Shown here: piece by piece, positions 54,300-64,000 of the stretch
How the letters are laid out: each line of letters opens with the position of its first letter
Position numbering within the stretch: position 1 is the first letter of the stretch
Source: Dactylonectria macrodidyma
Lineage: Eukaryota > Ascomycota > Sordariomycetes > Hypocreales > Nectriaceae
Direction: 5' to 3'
Length of the DNA: 64,000 nt
Assembly (NCBI GenBank): GCA_020744425.1
Contig: JAGMUV010000011.1
Location: 1,550,001 to 1,614,000, forward strand
The notes under the pieces: model-generated
The model's input: the letters and a program-made list of their open reading frames with translations, nothing else
Database searches by the model: none
Told to the model about the DNA's origin: nothing
Position numbers and translations under genes: made by a program

Positions 54300-55583
54300 C
54301 TTTGGTGTTGGCTCATGGAGTCGAGTTCGATCACGTCTTGATCTGCCTTCTCTGTGACCTCGTGACGCGCATTACACAAAATCCACGAAAGAGGGTGAGT
54401 TCTACTTAGGAAGAAGTTATGCTTCTTCTTTAAAGGTTCTGTGATTGGAAGGCTGCAGCCACGCTGTCAGGGATGATTCATCAGTGGGCCAGCAGTGGGA
54501 ATGTTTCCGAAGCCGGGATCATAGGCGGACAATGCGGATATTCGCCCATCCATGTGCGTCAGGAGAAGGGTTTAACCCCAGCGAAGTCTCGGAATGGTAC
54601 TAGCAGGTCATCTTGGCACTGTAATAGTCTCGACAAGGTTCACCTCAATTGAAGCCTTTCGCTAGGTTAGCGTAGTCTCGAGAACTGGTGGCGGCGTGGC
54701 TCATCAACTCCTCTAGGAGTCCTGCTCATTCACTTATGAGGCATAGCTAGAAACCTGAAGCGTTTTTGGGTCTTTAATTACAAGCATCATAGAAACAACA
54801 AGATTTGCATCCAGAACGTCACACGCGTGATTCTAGAATCTGGGAGGGTTCACTTGGTCACACCAGAGAAATCAACCTGCTACCGGGTTAGAGTTCCATC
54901 ACGATAATGACAAGACAATTTTGCCTTCTTCAGGGCTAGTGATTGGGATCAACCCACACAAATTGCCGATGCGCCGGTTATCCGTCCAGAAATGGTCTGG
55001 TTGAAATGCGCCACATTCCAAAGCTCAACGCAATCACTTGGCGTATTGGTTCTACGGGTCAATGCGATGCCTGATTGAGACATCTCTGTTAAGGTTGATG
55101 AACGCGGTCTGAGTTTGTAATCATTGCGGGAATTCTGTCTCCCGACTTGGTAAGGTTCGTCCCAACAGCCCAATTGCGTCAATTCTTCATGATGTGTCAG
55201 TCTCCTCAGTGCCGATTAGCCGTTGTCAACGTGAGCCGGCTACACCGCAAGGCTTAGGGTGATTTGATGAGGATGAGGCTTCAAGAGTTTGATCATATTA
55301 GTAAAGCCTCTTCATTGATGCATGAGACGATAAAACATTGTTGTAAAGAATGGATTCGTAGATGGTGGCCACAGATATGGTGGTGATTGCATTCGAGTCA
55401 CTGCTGAGGAAGCACAGTTTCTACATACGACTACGGTCTGCTATCCTTCACTGGTGATACATCGAGCTTTTCACGCACTACCCTACAGAATGTGTATAAA
55501 GCTTAATGATACTGATATGGACTTGAACGACTTAGCGCACCACTATTGCTTGCTCACAGACCGAGTAGCATTATGCGCGGCAT
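54300..55583. other. 1.3-kb intergenic stretch, no gene seen
   Basis: A minus-strand frame (55182-54949) is protein-like near its end but has no motif and no start context. The rest is promoter or non-coding sequence. Confidence 0.4.
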
Positions 55584-56672
55584 TCAGGCATTGTCGACGA
55601 TCCCGAGCGTTTTCAAGATACCGGCGACATGCATGTACATACCGTCCTGCGATTCTTGTCCGTATTTACCAACCGATGGCCTGCGTGAAGCGTTAGTGCG
55701 AAACATGCCACAACTGTGAGTCCATACTCACTCTCTCCATCCTGCGTCTGACCAGAAGCCGCCATGTCCATGCCCACGAACGAGGTCGTCGAGAGCACAC
55801 ACGTATTGACCTGCGCCCTCTTTACAGCTGCGGCAAAACACGTACTCTATGAGTTTCGCGATCGAAAATCCATTGAAGTCTCGCCACAGACCGGTGCTTG
55901 CAAATCCCGGCGAGACGGCTGCGATGGATGCTTGGGCCCACTCCTCTCGAGTCGAAATGTGTCGAATCCATAGAATAAGCAAGAGTTTGCTGATGTGATA
56001 TCGCTGATAACAAAGATATAGTTCAAATTCGGGCTTTTTGAATTGATCGAGAAGATCCTGAATCGAATGGTTTTGGGGATCAGCCCATGCATGGGCCTCC
56101 GATGCGACAGCCAACAGGTATCCACGTCTCTTGTAGGTCAGGTACGGGCGCAGAAGAATAGTCAAAGCTGCTGTTGCCAGAAAGTTGACCTGCATCACTT
56201 GCTCCCAACCAGTTTCAGGACAGACACGGAAGTCGGTTTGATACGTGCCAGCGTTGAGAATGGCAATGTCGAGTTGGGTGATGCCCAGACTCTTCAAACG
56301 CGAGGGCAGAAGCTGGACAGATTGGAATGAGGTCATGTCCAACTCCAGTAAGTCAAAGACGGCGTTCGAGCCCACGCCATCTGACTCGTCTTGAAGCTGC
56401 CGGACAACTTCGTCACCACGTTCTCGGCTTCGCGTAGTTAGAACGAGATGGCAATTAACGCGAGAAAAAGCCCGCGCACACTCTAAACCGCAACCACTTG
56501 TCACGTCGGTGATGAGGATAACGCGGCCAGCATATTAGGATAGGCCGAATGTGTCGATGGACGGCAAACGAAGAGTTATTAGGCGGTAGAACGTGGGGAA
56601 CGGACCGTTGGAGTCAAAGGATAGTGTATGAGAATTTCGTAATGTGAATGAAAAGATATGCAAGGAAGACAT
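55584..56672 (-). pseudogene. short-chain dehydrogenase with in-frame stop before the Rossmann fold
   Basis: From ATG 56672 the frame runs 45 codons, meets TAA at 56537-56535, then continues in the same frame with YAGRVILITDVTSGCGLE, the first strand and Gly loop of an SDR. ILNAGTY (NAG motif) and YHISK (catalytic Tyr/Lys) follow. A 51-nt intron (55731-55681) leads to a last exon ending at 55584 (GILKTLGIVD). Without the stop the protein would be about 335 residues, like fungal retinol-dehydrogenase/oxidoreductase-type SDRs. The Gly of TG in the nucleotide loop is Asp here (TDVTSG), another sign of decay. No downstream ATG could rescue the nucleotide-binding strand. Confidence 0.7.
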
Positions 56673-57366
56673 GGTTGCGAAGTTTGCGCTTGAATTGATG
56701 AGCAAGAAAGGAATTGGAGCCCTTGTGGAGGTGTAGTCTAAGTTACACATCTTGTGGTTTAACAACACGTCACCCCAAGTTTGAAGGAACAAATTCATTA
56801 CGTACCTATCGATACGTGGCTTAGTGTGGGATGCACATCTTAAAGAGGAAGCTTGCGTGTCCATCGTATGATCTCAAGACGCCGGGTTGCTGATCTGTTT
56901 GGTATAAACGTCCAGTACCGTCGTAGTTCATGTCATGGGAACTTCTGTCTCCGTCGGAGACTTTTCGCATTCGGAGCCATTGTCAGCAAGATCAGGCTGC
57001 ATTACGTCATTGGGTAAGCATACTTTCTTCCAGAGCTAGTAGGTGTGAAAATGGAGCTTCATCGCGATCGACAAACGAATATCCGCCCATTCGGGCTGGC
57101 TACCCAAAGTAGCTGCATCTTGCGCAATGCGGGTCGTAAACAGAATGACACAGCGAGTAAATCACTCGGTTAACAAAATCCTTGGGGCTAACCAGTTGAG
57201 CACCTGAGTTCCATGATCTCCTTCAACGAGGCTTAAAGATGATTGTGTATTGGCTGTGTCTTGTAAAGAGAAATGTAAATGGAGCATGTGTTCCGCTTCG
57301 GATCGGCGAAATTTCTGAACGGAGCGATGAGATATTAGTACGTAGTGATAACAATTCCATCTAGGT
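56673..57366. other. intergenic stretch, no gene seen
   Basis: About 690 bp. Presumed promoter of the SDR relic and terminator of the reductase; nothing else was recognised. Confidence 0.4.
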
Positions 57367-58287
57367 CTACTTAGAGCGATACTGCTGTACAATTTCTTCA
57401 ATAGTCCTATTGATATCATTCCGTCGGAAGTTTCCCAAGATTTTCACATCCTCCGGGTTTGTCTCAAAAGTCACCACCTCCTCCCCTGCAAAGAGAGCCG
57501 AACGAGGCAGCAATGGGTGTTCGCCGGCTGTTGCTTCGACGTTCACATTCTCTCTACCAACTGCCTTGAAAAACTTGTCGAAGTACTCTACATAGGTGAA
57601 GTTCTCGTCGCCGACGAGGATGGTGCGGCTTGCCACCTCTGAGGGGTGCTCCAGTGCGCCGGCAATGGCTTCAGACAGGGACTGGGCCGAGATGAAATTG
57701 AGTCCACCTTGAGGTGCAGACGGAGGGATGGGGAGCTTTCCCTCTGCGTACTGCACGTAGGCCTGAAACATGGGGACGTCCAAGCCGGGGACAGTTCCGA
57801 CGACGAAGGGCGGGTCAAGGCTTGTGGCGCTGAAGGATGGAGTGGAAAGACTGGCAACGCCTTCAGCCGCCAACTTGCGTGAACGGATGTAAGCGTCTTT
57901 CTCAATTAGATCCGGCAAGATGTGAGGGTATGCGCTGCCGACATGGACAAACTGCTTGACGCCGGCAGAGCGAGCGAGAGCTGCGAAACTCGGGACAGCG
58001 GTGGCGTTGGCTCGGAGGAGATATGTATCCGCGTCTGTATCGGCCGGGACATGACGAACGTCAGCCCCAGCAGTGAAGATGACAGCATCAAAGGCCGAGA
58101 GCTGGTCCTTGGTGAAGTCTTCGTTGACATAGTCGCCTTGGAGGAAAGGGAGAGCTGCGAGCAAGGGGACAGAATCAGGGCGATGACGACCTGCAATTGT
58201 GATTTGGTGGCCTTTGGATTGCAAGTAGAGAGCGGCGTGGCCGCCAATCATGCCGGTGCCGCCGACAACAAGGATGGTCAGGCCCAT
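57367..58287 (-). CDS. NAD(P)-binding epimerase/reductase-like protein
   Basis: A single exon of 306 residues from ATG 58287; an in-frame ATG at 58353 would add 22 Asn/Ile-rich residues and is less likely because the 58287 context (AACATGG) is better. The N-terminus LTILVVGGTGMIGGHAA is the Rossmann Gly loop and IAGRHRP follows the second strand. VIFTAGADVRHV and VKQFVHVGSAYPHILPD recall atypical extended SDRs of the NmrA/NAD-epimerase type, without the Tyr-x3-Lys pair. Fungal relatives are annotated as NAD(P)-binding or nucleoside-diphosphate-sugar epimerase-like proteins of unknown substrate. Intact. Confidence 0.85.
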   Translation of the reverse strand: MGLTILVVGGTGMIGGHAALYLQSKGHQITIAGRHRPDSVPLLAALPFLQGDYVNEDFTKDQLSAFDAVIFTAGADVRHVPADTDADTYLLRANATAVPSFAALARSAGVKQFVHVGSAYPHILPDLIEKDAYIRSRKLAAEGVASLSTPSFSATSLDPPFVVGTVPGLDVPMFQAYVQYAEGKLPIPPSAPQGGLNFISAQSLSEAIAGALEHPSEVASRTILVGDENFTYVEYFDKFFKAVGRENVNVEATAGEHPLLPRSALFAGEEVVTFETNPEDVKILGNFRRNDINRTIEEIVQQYRSK

Positions 58288-59536
58288 GTTGATGGTGGTG
58301 TTCGTGTTAAGGTTGATGTTGATGTTGTTGAGGTTTATTGCTTGTATTGTCATGACAGAAAAGATGCGGACCCTTTTCCCTTTAAATAATCAAGGCGATA
58401 CAACCCTACACGAAGTAACGGTCTATGATTACCAATGGTACAGGTAGTATAGGCCAGGTTGTACCCGAAACAGTAAGTCCAAGGAAAACGAAAGGGATGG
58501 CCATACTCACGACCGCGGAACGCGCGGGGCCCCACCGAAACTCCGCCAGACGTGCAATGAAGCCAGCGGATCTTATAGCGGATCAAAGCTCTAACTTTGA
58601 CGTCTCCCGAGTGAATTACTGAGACTCGCAGCAGCAAGATGGGCCAACGCTCTATCCTACCAGGCCCGAATCCAGTGTTGCTAGCGGAGTCAAGATGCAG
58701 GGTTGACACTCGACAAAGTCCGCCGCTAAGTCATTGCCGGACTCCGAAGATGGGTGCGCTTACTTATGACGACATTTACACCCTCCATGCTAACCGCCAC
58801 TCTCGCCTTCAGTTTCTCACTACTAAAAGCCGCTCTGTGGCTTCCATTGGTGAGTTGCAGCGGCGCGGGTCGATGAGCCGAGTTTTGTCGGGCTGACTAA
58901 AAGCACCGAGAGGCTGACAGGTCGGGATGATACCGATATAGTCATTCGAAGCGAGGTGTGGTGGGAATTATCAGGGTAAAGAATCAACCAGCTGGTAGAG
59001 CTGATTCACGAGTCGATGATATGTCTGGACGCTGTCTTACGCTCATGGATGTCACTGGCCTAACCGGCTGGCACATAGCAGCAGTTTAGTGGTGAGAATG
59101 TCGTGATCAACGGGAGCCGGGATGCAAAACACACTGGCTGTCGAAGTAGGCTGGGCTATCTTCAGGTGTTACCACATAACTCGGAGACAAAACTCAAGTA
59201 CACAAAATCCATTTCCGTTTCTAGAGCTAAGTTGCTGCCGCTTTAGGCTGAGCTGTCGCTAAACGAGGGCTGAGGATTCCTGAGCTTAGGAGCCGAGCGA
59301 GAGGTTGAGGTGTAGTGGGCTCGCTTCTGGGATTACAAGTCCTACCTGTCTTTATAAATAGGCATATAACTTAATTAAAAACTCTAGCTAGTTAGAATTA
59401 CTTGATCTTTTGCTATAACTGCCAATTGGTCTTTACATAAGTTCGGCATGCTGCGTCAAACTCTTGCAATTAAATATAAATAAGATTTGATTTAAATCTA
59501 AAATATCTGCAGTAATAACGCCGGGCTGTGATGATT
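58288..59536. other. intergenic, AT-rich from 59340
   Basis: About 1.25 kb. Begins with the low-complexity AAC/ATC leader of the reductase gene. From about 59340 to 59520 the sequence is AT-rich with TAAAT words. No gene was seen. Confidence 0.45.
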
Positions 59537-61956
59537 CTAACTAGTCATCTCACTCTCCATTATATAATAAGTACCTGGTGAGCCGCCAATCACTACTGAA
59601 TACGCCTCCCACTGAGCCTGGGCGATGGCGCATGGCATGCAGCAATCGCCTTGGTATAGTTGGGAAACAGCTTGGGAACAGCAGAGGAACTGGGATTCTT
59701 CATTCCGATGCGTTAGCGTAATTCCGATCGCTTTAGCACCCGAAGCGACTGGTGCGATAACAGAAGTAGCTTTGACAGGCTGCGCATAGTCTGAGAGGGT
59801 GAGTGGTGTTGAAATATCGTGTTCACAACCGTCACCCGGAGTGAGACTCATCAACCCTATGTGGATATCCAGAAAATCTATATCCATCGTGCTGTTGGCT
59901 TGCTTGATGTGGCATCGGAGCAAGAGAGCCTGGCAACCTTCCATCAAAGCTGGACGCAGAGTCATCAGAAGGCTGCTGTGTTCACCAAGTCCTGATGGAG
60001 CAGTTACCGTGCCCTTTGTAATGGATGTTTTTGCTTTCATCCTGGCCAATTTCCTCATTGCCCTTCTCTCCGGCATGGCTGAGATAATAAAGTCATAGCA
60101 GTCAGAGCGGTAATGTAGCCTTCCATCGACTAGTTCATACTGCACAGTTCATGGGCTCGTTATTCTGGGGGATTCAAGAGTGCTGGGGTAGATTGTGGAA
60201 GCACTAGAGCTGCTGCATATTATAGGCGGCTGATCTTCAGAAAGGTTTCTCCAGCGCCTAGTCATTTCCAAAATGGAGGTGTGTACAGACAAGGGTCGAA
60301 AATCGTAGACCCAAGGATTTTTGTCGAATACTTTCCAGAGATAATCTGCAAAAGGAGAGGAATATCTTCCCTCAGTCCAGAGCCTCATCGAACTGTTTGG
60401 GGATGCTTGAACGAAGAGAATTAGCAGCGCGGCGTGTGCAATCTGGCCTATAGTCCCCCAGAGTCGAGCGACTGCACACAATTTCCACGCTTCTCTTGCG
60501 TGTATGTTGCTCTTTGGATGCTTTAAGGGATTCCATGGATCTCCATTATGGCAAATCTCACATGTACAATGAGAGAGAGGCAGCGCCGTCGAGATGATGT
60601 TGCAAAGTGTCTTATACTCTAATTCCGGGACCTGCAATGTATCAGAAGGACAACAAAGCACTTTCTGCAGGCGCTCTCGAATAGTTTGTCGATACGTTGG
60701 CCCTACCACAACCGATAACCCCTGGGCCGGGAATCTTGTCGAGGCAAAATAGCCGTAGGGGTTCACTTGGTGGCTACAAAAGTCTTTTCGGGTGAATGAA
60801 ATTGCCATGGATGCTATCAGGTTCGCCACGGCAGGTTTTAAGGATTCTTTCGGATCTGCGCAGACCATCGCAAGAACAATGTCTAGTTGACTCGACAAGA
60901 TACCGTCCAGTGAGAAGTTAATTTGTGGATTGAGTTCATGTTCGCCTTCGACAATGATGTAACTTTTGCGAAAATCGGCTGTGTTGGATTTCAACTTGGT
61001 CTCGAGGTGGATTTCTGTCGTAAGACGCTGTGTACTGGTAATTGAAAACACAATGTTGTCTTGGCGTCCACGCATGATGATCTCCCCATTGACTTGCACA
61101 GAGACATCTTCAGGGCACATTGCAAGGACCAAGGACAAAAATATTCCTGAACATTTCGTCCCTGAGACTTGAAGAACCAGGATTTCGTCCTGAAGGGCAT
61201 CCTTAACCCAATTCAAAAAGGCATGCATATCCTTCTCAGTTGGAGTGTCGGCCAGATCTCGCGGTACCTCCAAATCGGCTTCAAAGAAGCATTGTCTCAG
61301 TCGAGTAAGTTGGAGAGCTAGTGATTTCCGAATCCGAGACATCCCAATTTACCTTCCAGGACCATGCAAGCATCCCCTAATTGAGCTGGTGAGGAGGTCT
61401 GCTGCTCCAGAGGTAGGATATCTCTGGAGACGTCGAATAATATCATTCCGCATCGGTCTTTCGAGTAGAGACTGCCAAGGGCACAGCAGAGCAGGGCTGC
61501 GGTTCGCCCACCTGCAGTCTGGCTCATAAAGGACGAGGTATCATCCTTTGCCCATCCAATCCAGGTGGAAAGCCTCTCCAGCCTGACACATGACGCTCTG
61601 GACATGAGATCCGGGAGCTTTGCTGCCCAGGGACGGTTGGAATGAAAGCAGGAGCCAATTGCTTGGACTTGTATGACAGCATTGGGGTTGACATTGTCCG
61701 CTGAAACTGCTCGCAAAAGCCCTTAGGCAAGGCTGACAGTGTTCAGTGCTGCTCCTGGAATCCCCGTAATGTCTGCCTGGGCGGACACTGCGTTGTTGCC
61801 TGCCATGGCAACAGTTGAAGGAATACGCCTTTGGGAAGGACTTTGGAGCTCTATGGCTCTCAGGTAGTGTTCATAGGTGAGAAGAATGAGAACAGGCTTT
61901 CTGGAATCGACAAAACTAGCAGCGGGGCTGATCGTTTGAAGTTGCGCCAAAGTCAA
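59537..61956 (-). pseudogene. large conserved-hypothetical gene with stops and a frameshift
   Basis: Coding-quality sequence runs for about 800 codons on the minus strand. The first block (DSRKPVLILLTYEHYLRA, then GNNAVSAQADITGIPGAAL) is cut by TAA at 61725-61723, after which the same frame continues (GLLRAVSADN, LSTWIGWAKDDTSSFMSQTAGGR). A one-base deletion near 61320 shifts frame from GCLGFGNH to LALQLTRLRQCFF. The next long block (to 60152) ends at TGA 60151-60149, and the frame then continues to TGA at 59537. CTCEICHNGDPWNP is a Cys-rich spot. The family is known only as a fungal conserved hypothetical. No ATG is visible at the 5' end; the first exon may lie further upstream. Confidence 0.65.
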
Positions 61957-62252
61957 CGGCCAAAGGAAGGCGGTGAAGTTGAATGAGAAGAAGTAAGCAA
62001 GTGATGTTGAGAAAATTCGCTCGTGACTTTCTTATTTCCAAAATGAGGCGACCATTCAGGTGCCTGGTTACGTTCGCCGCCACTGCATGCACAGTGGCTT
62101 GATTGTGCACAATTGACGGCCCAGGCCGTGGCGTTTGTTGGTCGCCTTGCAGTGTGCCTCACGTTTGCCTTAAGCCTGCAATGAAAATCCATTGGCTCCA
62201 TGCAAGTTGTAGTACCTAAGGTATAGGCTGCAAGCATTTTAGAGGTCAATTT

Positions 62253-62492
62253 GGCAAAATGGTGCATTAATATGCTTTAGCTTACTAAATACTTCCGCTC
62301 CCACTAGGATTAGTAGTGAGTTAGAAGTCTCCCTCATCCCGTTAGTTTGTAGAGGCTTATGATAATAGTAGGCTGAGTCGTTTACTATATGTAGAGACTA
62401 CGTATTAGGTATCTCATTTATATGGGGCATTATATAGCATAGAAGGTACTGAGACTGCTATATTCTTATGCCGTCTAATGCACCATTTTGCC
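62253..62492. mobile_element. MITE-like element with 17-bp perfect terminal inverted repeats
   Basis: GGCAAAATGGTGCATTA at 62253-62269 is exactly reverse-complemented at 62476-62492. The 240-bp element is AT-rich, has no coding capacity and has short internal mirror-like words (TAGTAG, CTACTATTA types). Size, inverted ends and composition fit a miniature inverted-repeat transposable element. A target-site duplication is not obvious. Confidence 0.55.
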
Positions 62493-62840
62493 GAACCAAC
62501 CTTCAAGATGCTTGCGTGGCTGAGTACAACTGAGCGACACAGAATCACTGAGCACAGCCACGCTAGCAAAAAAAAGGGATGCTGCTGGATTAGGCTGTGA
62601 TCAACCAAGTCAAGAGTGCTCTGCCACCTCTGCCGCCTCGGTATCCCAACTATCTGACCACAGTCTGATGCAGAAGCATCCCTCTTTTGCGATGTCTATG
62701 GGATGCGGAATGGCCTGGAGAAAGCATCAAATTCGTTTTGTGGCAACCACCGGTCACATACTATGGTAGATATCCATAGCGGCAGACCGCCAGTGAGCAA
62801 CTGCTTTGTCATCGGCAGTTGTTCCAGGGGGGCTCATACA

Positions 62841-62896
62841 GGCACAGCTAGCTGTGCCAATAAGACCACGTGACTTTTTGCACAGCTAGCTGTGCA
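62841..62896. repeat. two 18-bp perfect palindromes in direct repeat
   Basis: GGCACAGCTAGCTGTGCC (62841-62858) and TGCACAGCTAGCTGTGCA (62879-62896) share a 16-bp palindromic core, GCACAGCTAGCTGTGC. Both are followed within one base by AATAAGA. CACGTG lies between them at 62867. The pair is upstream of the gene at 63416. Confidence 0.8.
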
Positions 62897-63351
62897 AATA
62901 AGATCTGTTATGTAAGCCCGATACGTGTGTGAGTAAGAGATATCCCTCTACTATTCAATCTACTGTGAACGGCCTCTAGTAACTGTATTCCAGCTATCTA
63001 GTCCAGGATGCTATTTACATCAAAGATGAAGAAGAAAGAAAGAAATTCCTAAGTGCCCCTGAGCTGTGGAACGATTTCTCGTGCCTGGCGCGCACGAGCC
63101 TAGTACGTCTTGCGGCACAGCCGCAAGGATATGGGCCCTGGCCCATGACATCTACGGAAACAGCATCAATTTGTACAATTGAAGAGATACAGTGATTTAC
63201 TATATACACAGCTCTTCAATATGTGATATATCATCTATTGGCAGCGTACCAGTCTGCCCAGGGCCGTGAAGAACGTACAATACCTACACTCGCATCATCT
63301 GAACACCACAGGTCCATAGCTATCAAGTGAATCACTTCAACGCGTGCATTA

Positions 63352-63357
63352 TATAAA
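63352..63357 (+). promoter_or_regulatory. TATA box of the gene at 63416
   Basis: TATAAA lies 64 bp before the ATG, followed by a CT-rich leader and an AAAG-ATG context. It supports a real gene start. Confidence 0.5.
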
Positions 63358-63415
63358 GCAGGGCTCTTTCCCTTGAAAGAAGCTCTCTATTCCTTCATCA
63401 AACAGTATCGCAAAG

Positions 63416-64000
63416 ATGTACAACTGCAACCAAAGTCAGCGTCAGAACCCTCAAGACTTCCCAATCTTTGTAGACAATACATCAACACTAGCAGGGGCAG
63501 TCTATCCTACAACTGCGAATATACGGGCTACTTTACATCCCATTACTAGCAACCAGCAACGAGAGCGGCGCCCCAATGATCCTTATCCAGCAACCGATCC
63601 TCTGCATATGCTCCATTGGTGGGTTCAACATACCTTGCCAAATGATCCAACCACCTCCAATGCTCTCTATGTCCAGAATCCTCAAGCCCTTGTGAGAGCC
63701 CACAACACTTAGTATCTTCCTCAAGGGGATCCTGTTACTGTGATCTCACGCCCATGGGGATATCAGGTTGAGGGAGAGTGGCGTATTGCGTATTGGGATC
63801 AACGACTTCAGCAACGGCCACAGCGCGCCAATCCTGATATCAATCCCTATTGGAGTACATTCAACCTTCAGGCTATGGATCAGGTATGTCGGAATCAGCA
63901 ATTTACGGTCCCAGACACGACTTGGCCTTCACCGGCTGTAGGGATGACTACCTATATGCCAACAATCGTAGCTTTAGAGAATGCAGGAGTTCACATCGCG
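63416..64000 (+). pseudogene. unrecognised gene running off the window, in-frame TAG at 63710
   Basis: From ATG 63416 the frame runs 98 codons to TAG 63710-63712, then stays open in the same phase to the window edge (another 96 codons) with clearly protein-like content (YLPQGDPVTVISRPWGY, EGEWRIAYWDQRL, TTWPSPAVGMTTYMP). An open run on both sides of one stop, in one composition, suggests a single gene with a Gln-to-stop change. It is rich in Gln, Pro and Asn; no domain, signal peptide or membrane segment is recognised. Partial: the 3' end is outside. A two-gene or natural-stop reading remains possible. Confidence 0.5.

Larger units (their letters stand above)
61957..63415. other. intergenic region with MITE-like element and palindromes
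   Basis: About 1.46 kb with no supported gene. It holds a 240-bp AT-rich element with terminal inverted repeats and two 18-bp palindromes, both listed separately, then a promoter region with a TATA box at 63352. Confidence 0.5.

Noticed and set aside
62903..63020. Solo LTR suggested by TGTTATG...TTTACA
   Set aside because: No matching second LTR, primer-binding site, polypurine tract or clear target duplication.
8220..64000. Reassignment of UAA/UAG to glutamine
   Set aside because: Intact genes in the window terminate normally at TAA and TAG (for example at 2950, 8012, 35418 and 47009), so the code is standard. The in-frame stops are better read as mutations.

Overview
The window is eukaryotic: a filamentous ascomycete (Pezizomycotina, probably Sordariomycetes). 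The genes carry 46-108 nt introns with GTAAGT/GTGAGT-type donors and CTAAC/CTGAC branch sites, and the families are typical of these fungi: Zn2Cys6 and C2H2 regulators, HET proteins, rhodopsin-type membrane proteins, EthD, NmrA-like and many short-chain dehydrogenases. The species was not identified. No rRNA, tRNA, CRISPR array, intact transposon or PKS/NRPS backbone gene was seen.

Layout. 0.3-8.0 kb: a small membrane protein, two short-chain dehydrogenases (SDRs), an EthD protein, a DJ-1/PfpI protein and a Zn2Cys6 regulator. 8.2-13.7 kb: a large P-loop G-domain gene broken by in-frame stops, then a proline-rich two-TM protein. 15.2-23.4 kb: an unrecognised gene with a likely premature TAA, an NmrA-like reductase, an AT-rich patch, a broken alpha/beta hydrolase, a HET scrap and an intact DHDPS/HOGA-type aldolase. 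24.1-35.4 kb: two regulators (C2H2, Zn2Cys6), an amino-acid permease divergent from the Zn2Cys6 gene, an aspartate aminotransferase-like enzyme and a cyclase-family hydrolase. With the upstream aldolase these could form an amino-acid catabolic neighbourhood. 35.5-40.6 kb: a wrecked rhamnose-type locus, with a 5'-truncated GH106-like fragment, a GH78 alpha-L-rhamnosidase full of stops and frameshifts, and a sugar transporter cut off after its first membrane segments. 41-54 kb: an interrupted zinc-finger gene, a polytopic membrane protein, a secreted GDSL esterase, a stand-alone propeptide-like protein, an alpha/beta hydrolase with a decayed copy of its first exon 5 kb away, a HET protein and a six-exon rhodopsin-domain protein. 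55-64 kb: a broken SDR, an NAD(P)-binding reductase, a large broken gene of unknown function, a MITE-like element, paired palindromes and a gene running off the right edge with an in-frame TAG.

The main theme is decay. About ten loci are pseudogenes or candidates, interleaved with clearly intact genes. The in-frame stops assessed can all be explained by one C:G-to-T:A transition (CAA/CAG/CGA to TAA/TAG/TGA, or TGG to TGA). That fits an accessory region under relaxed selection or light RIP-like mutation. Exon structures were worked out by eye from frame, splice signals and family motifs; no search was run.
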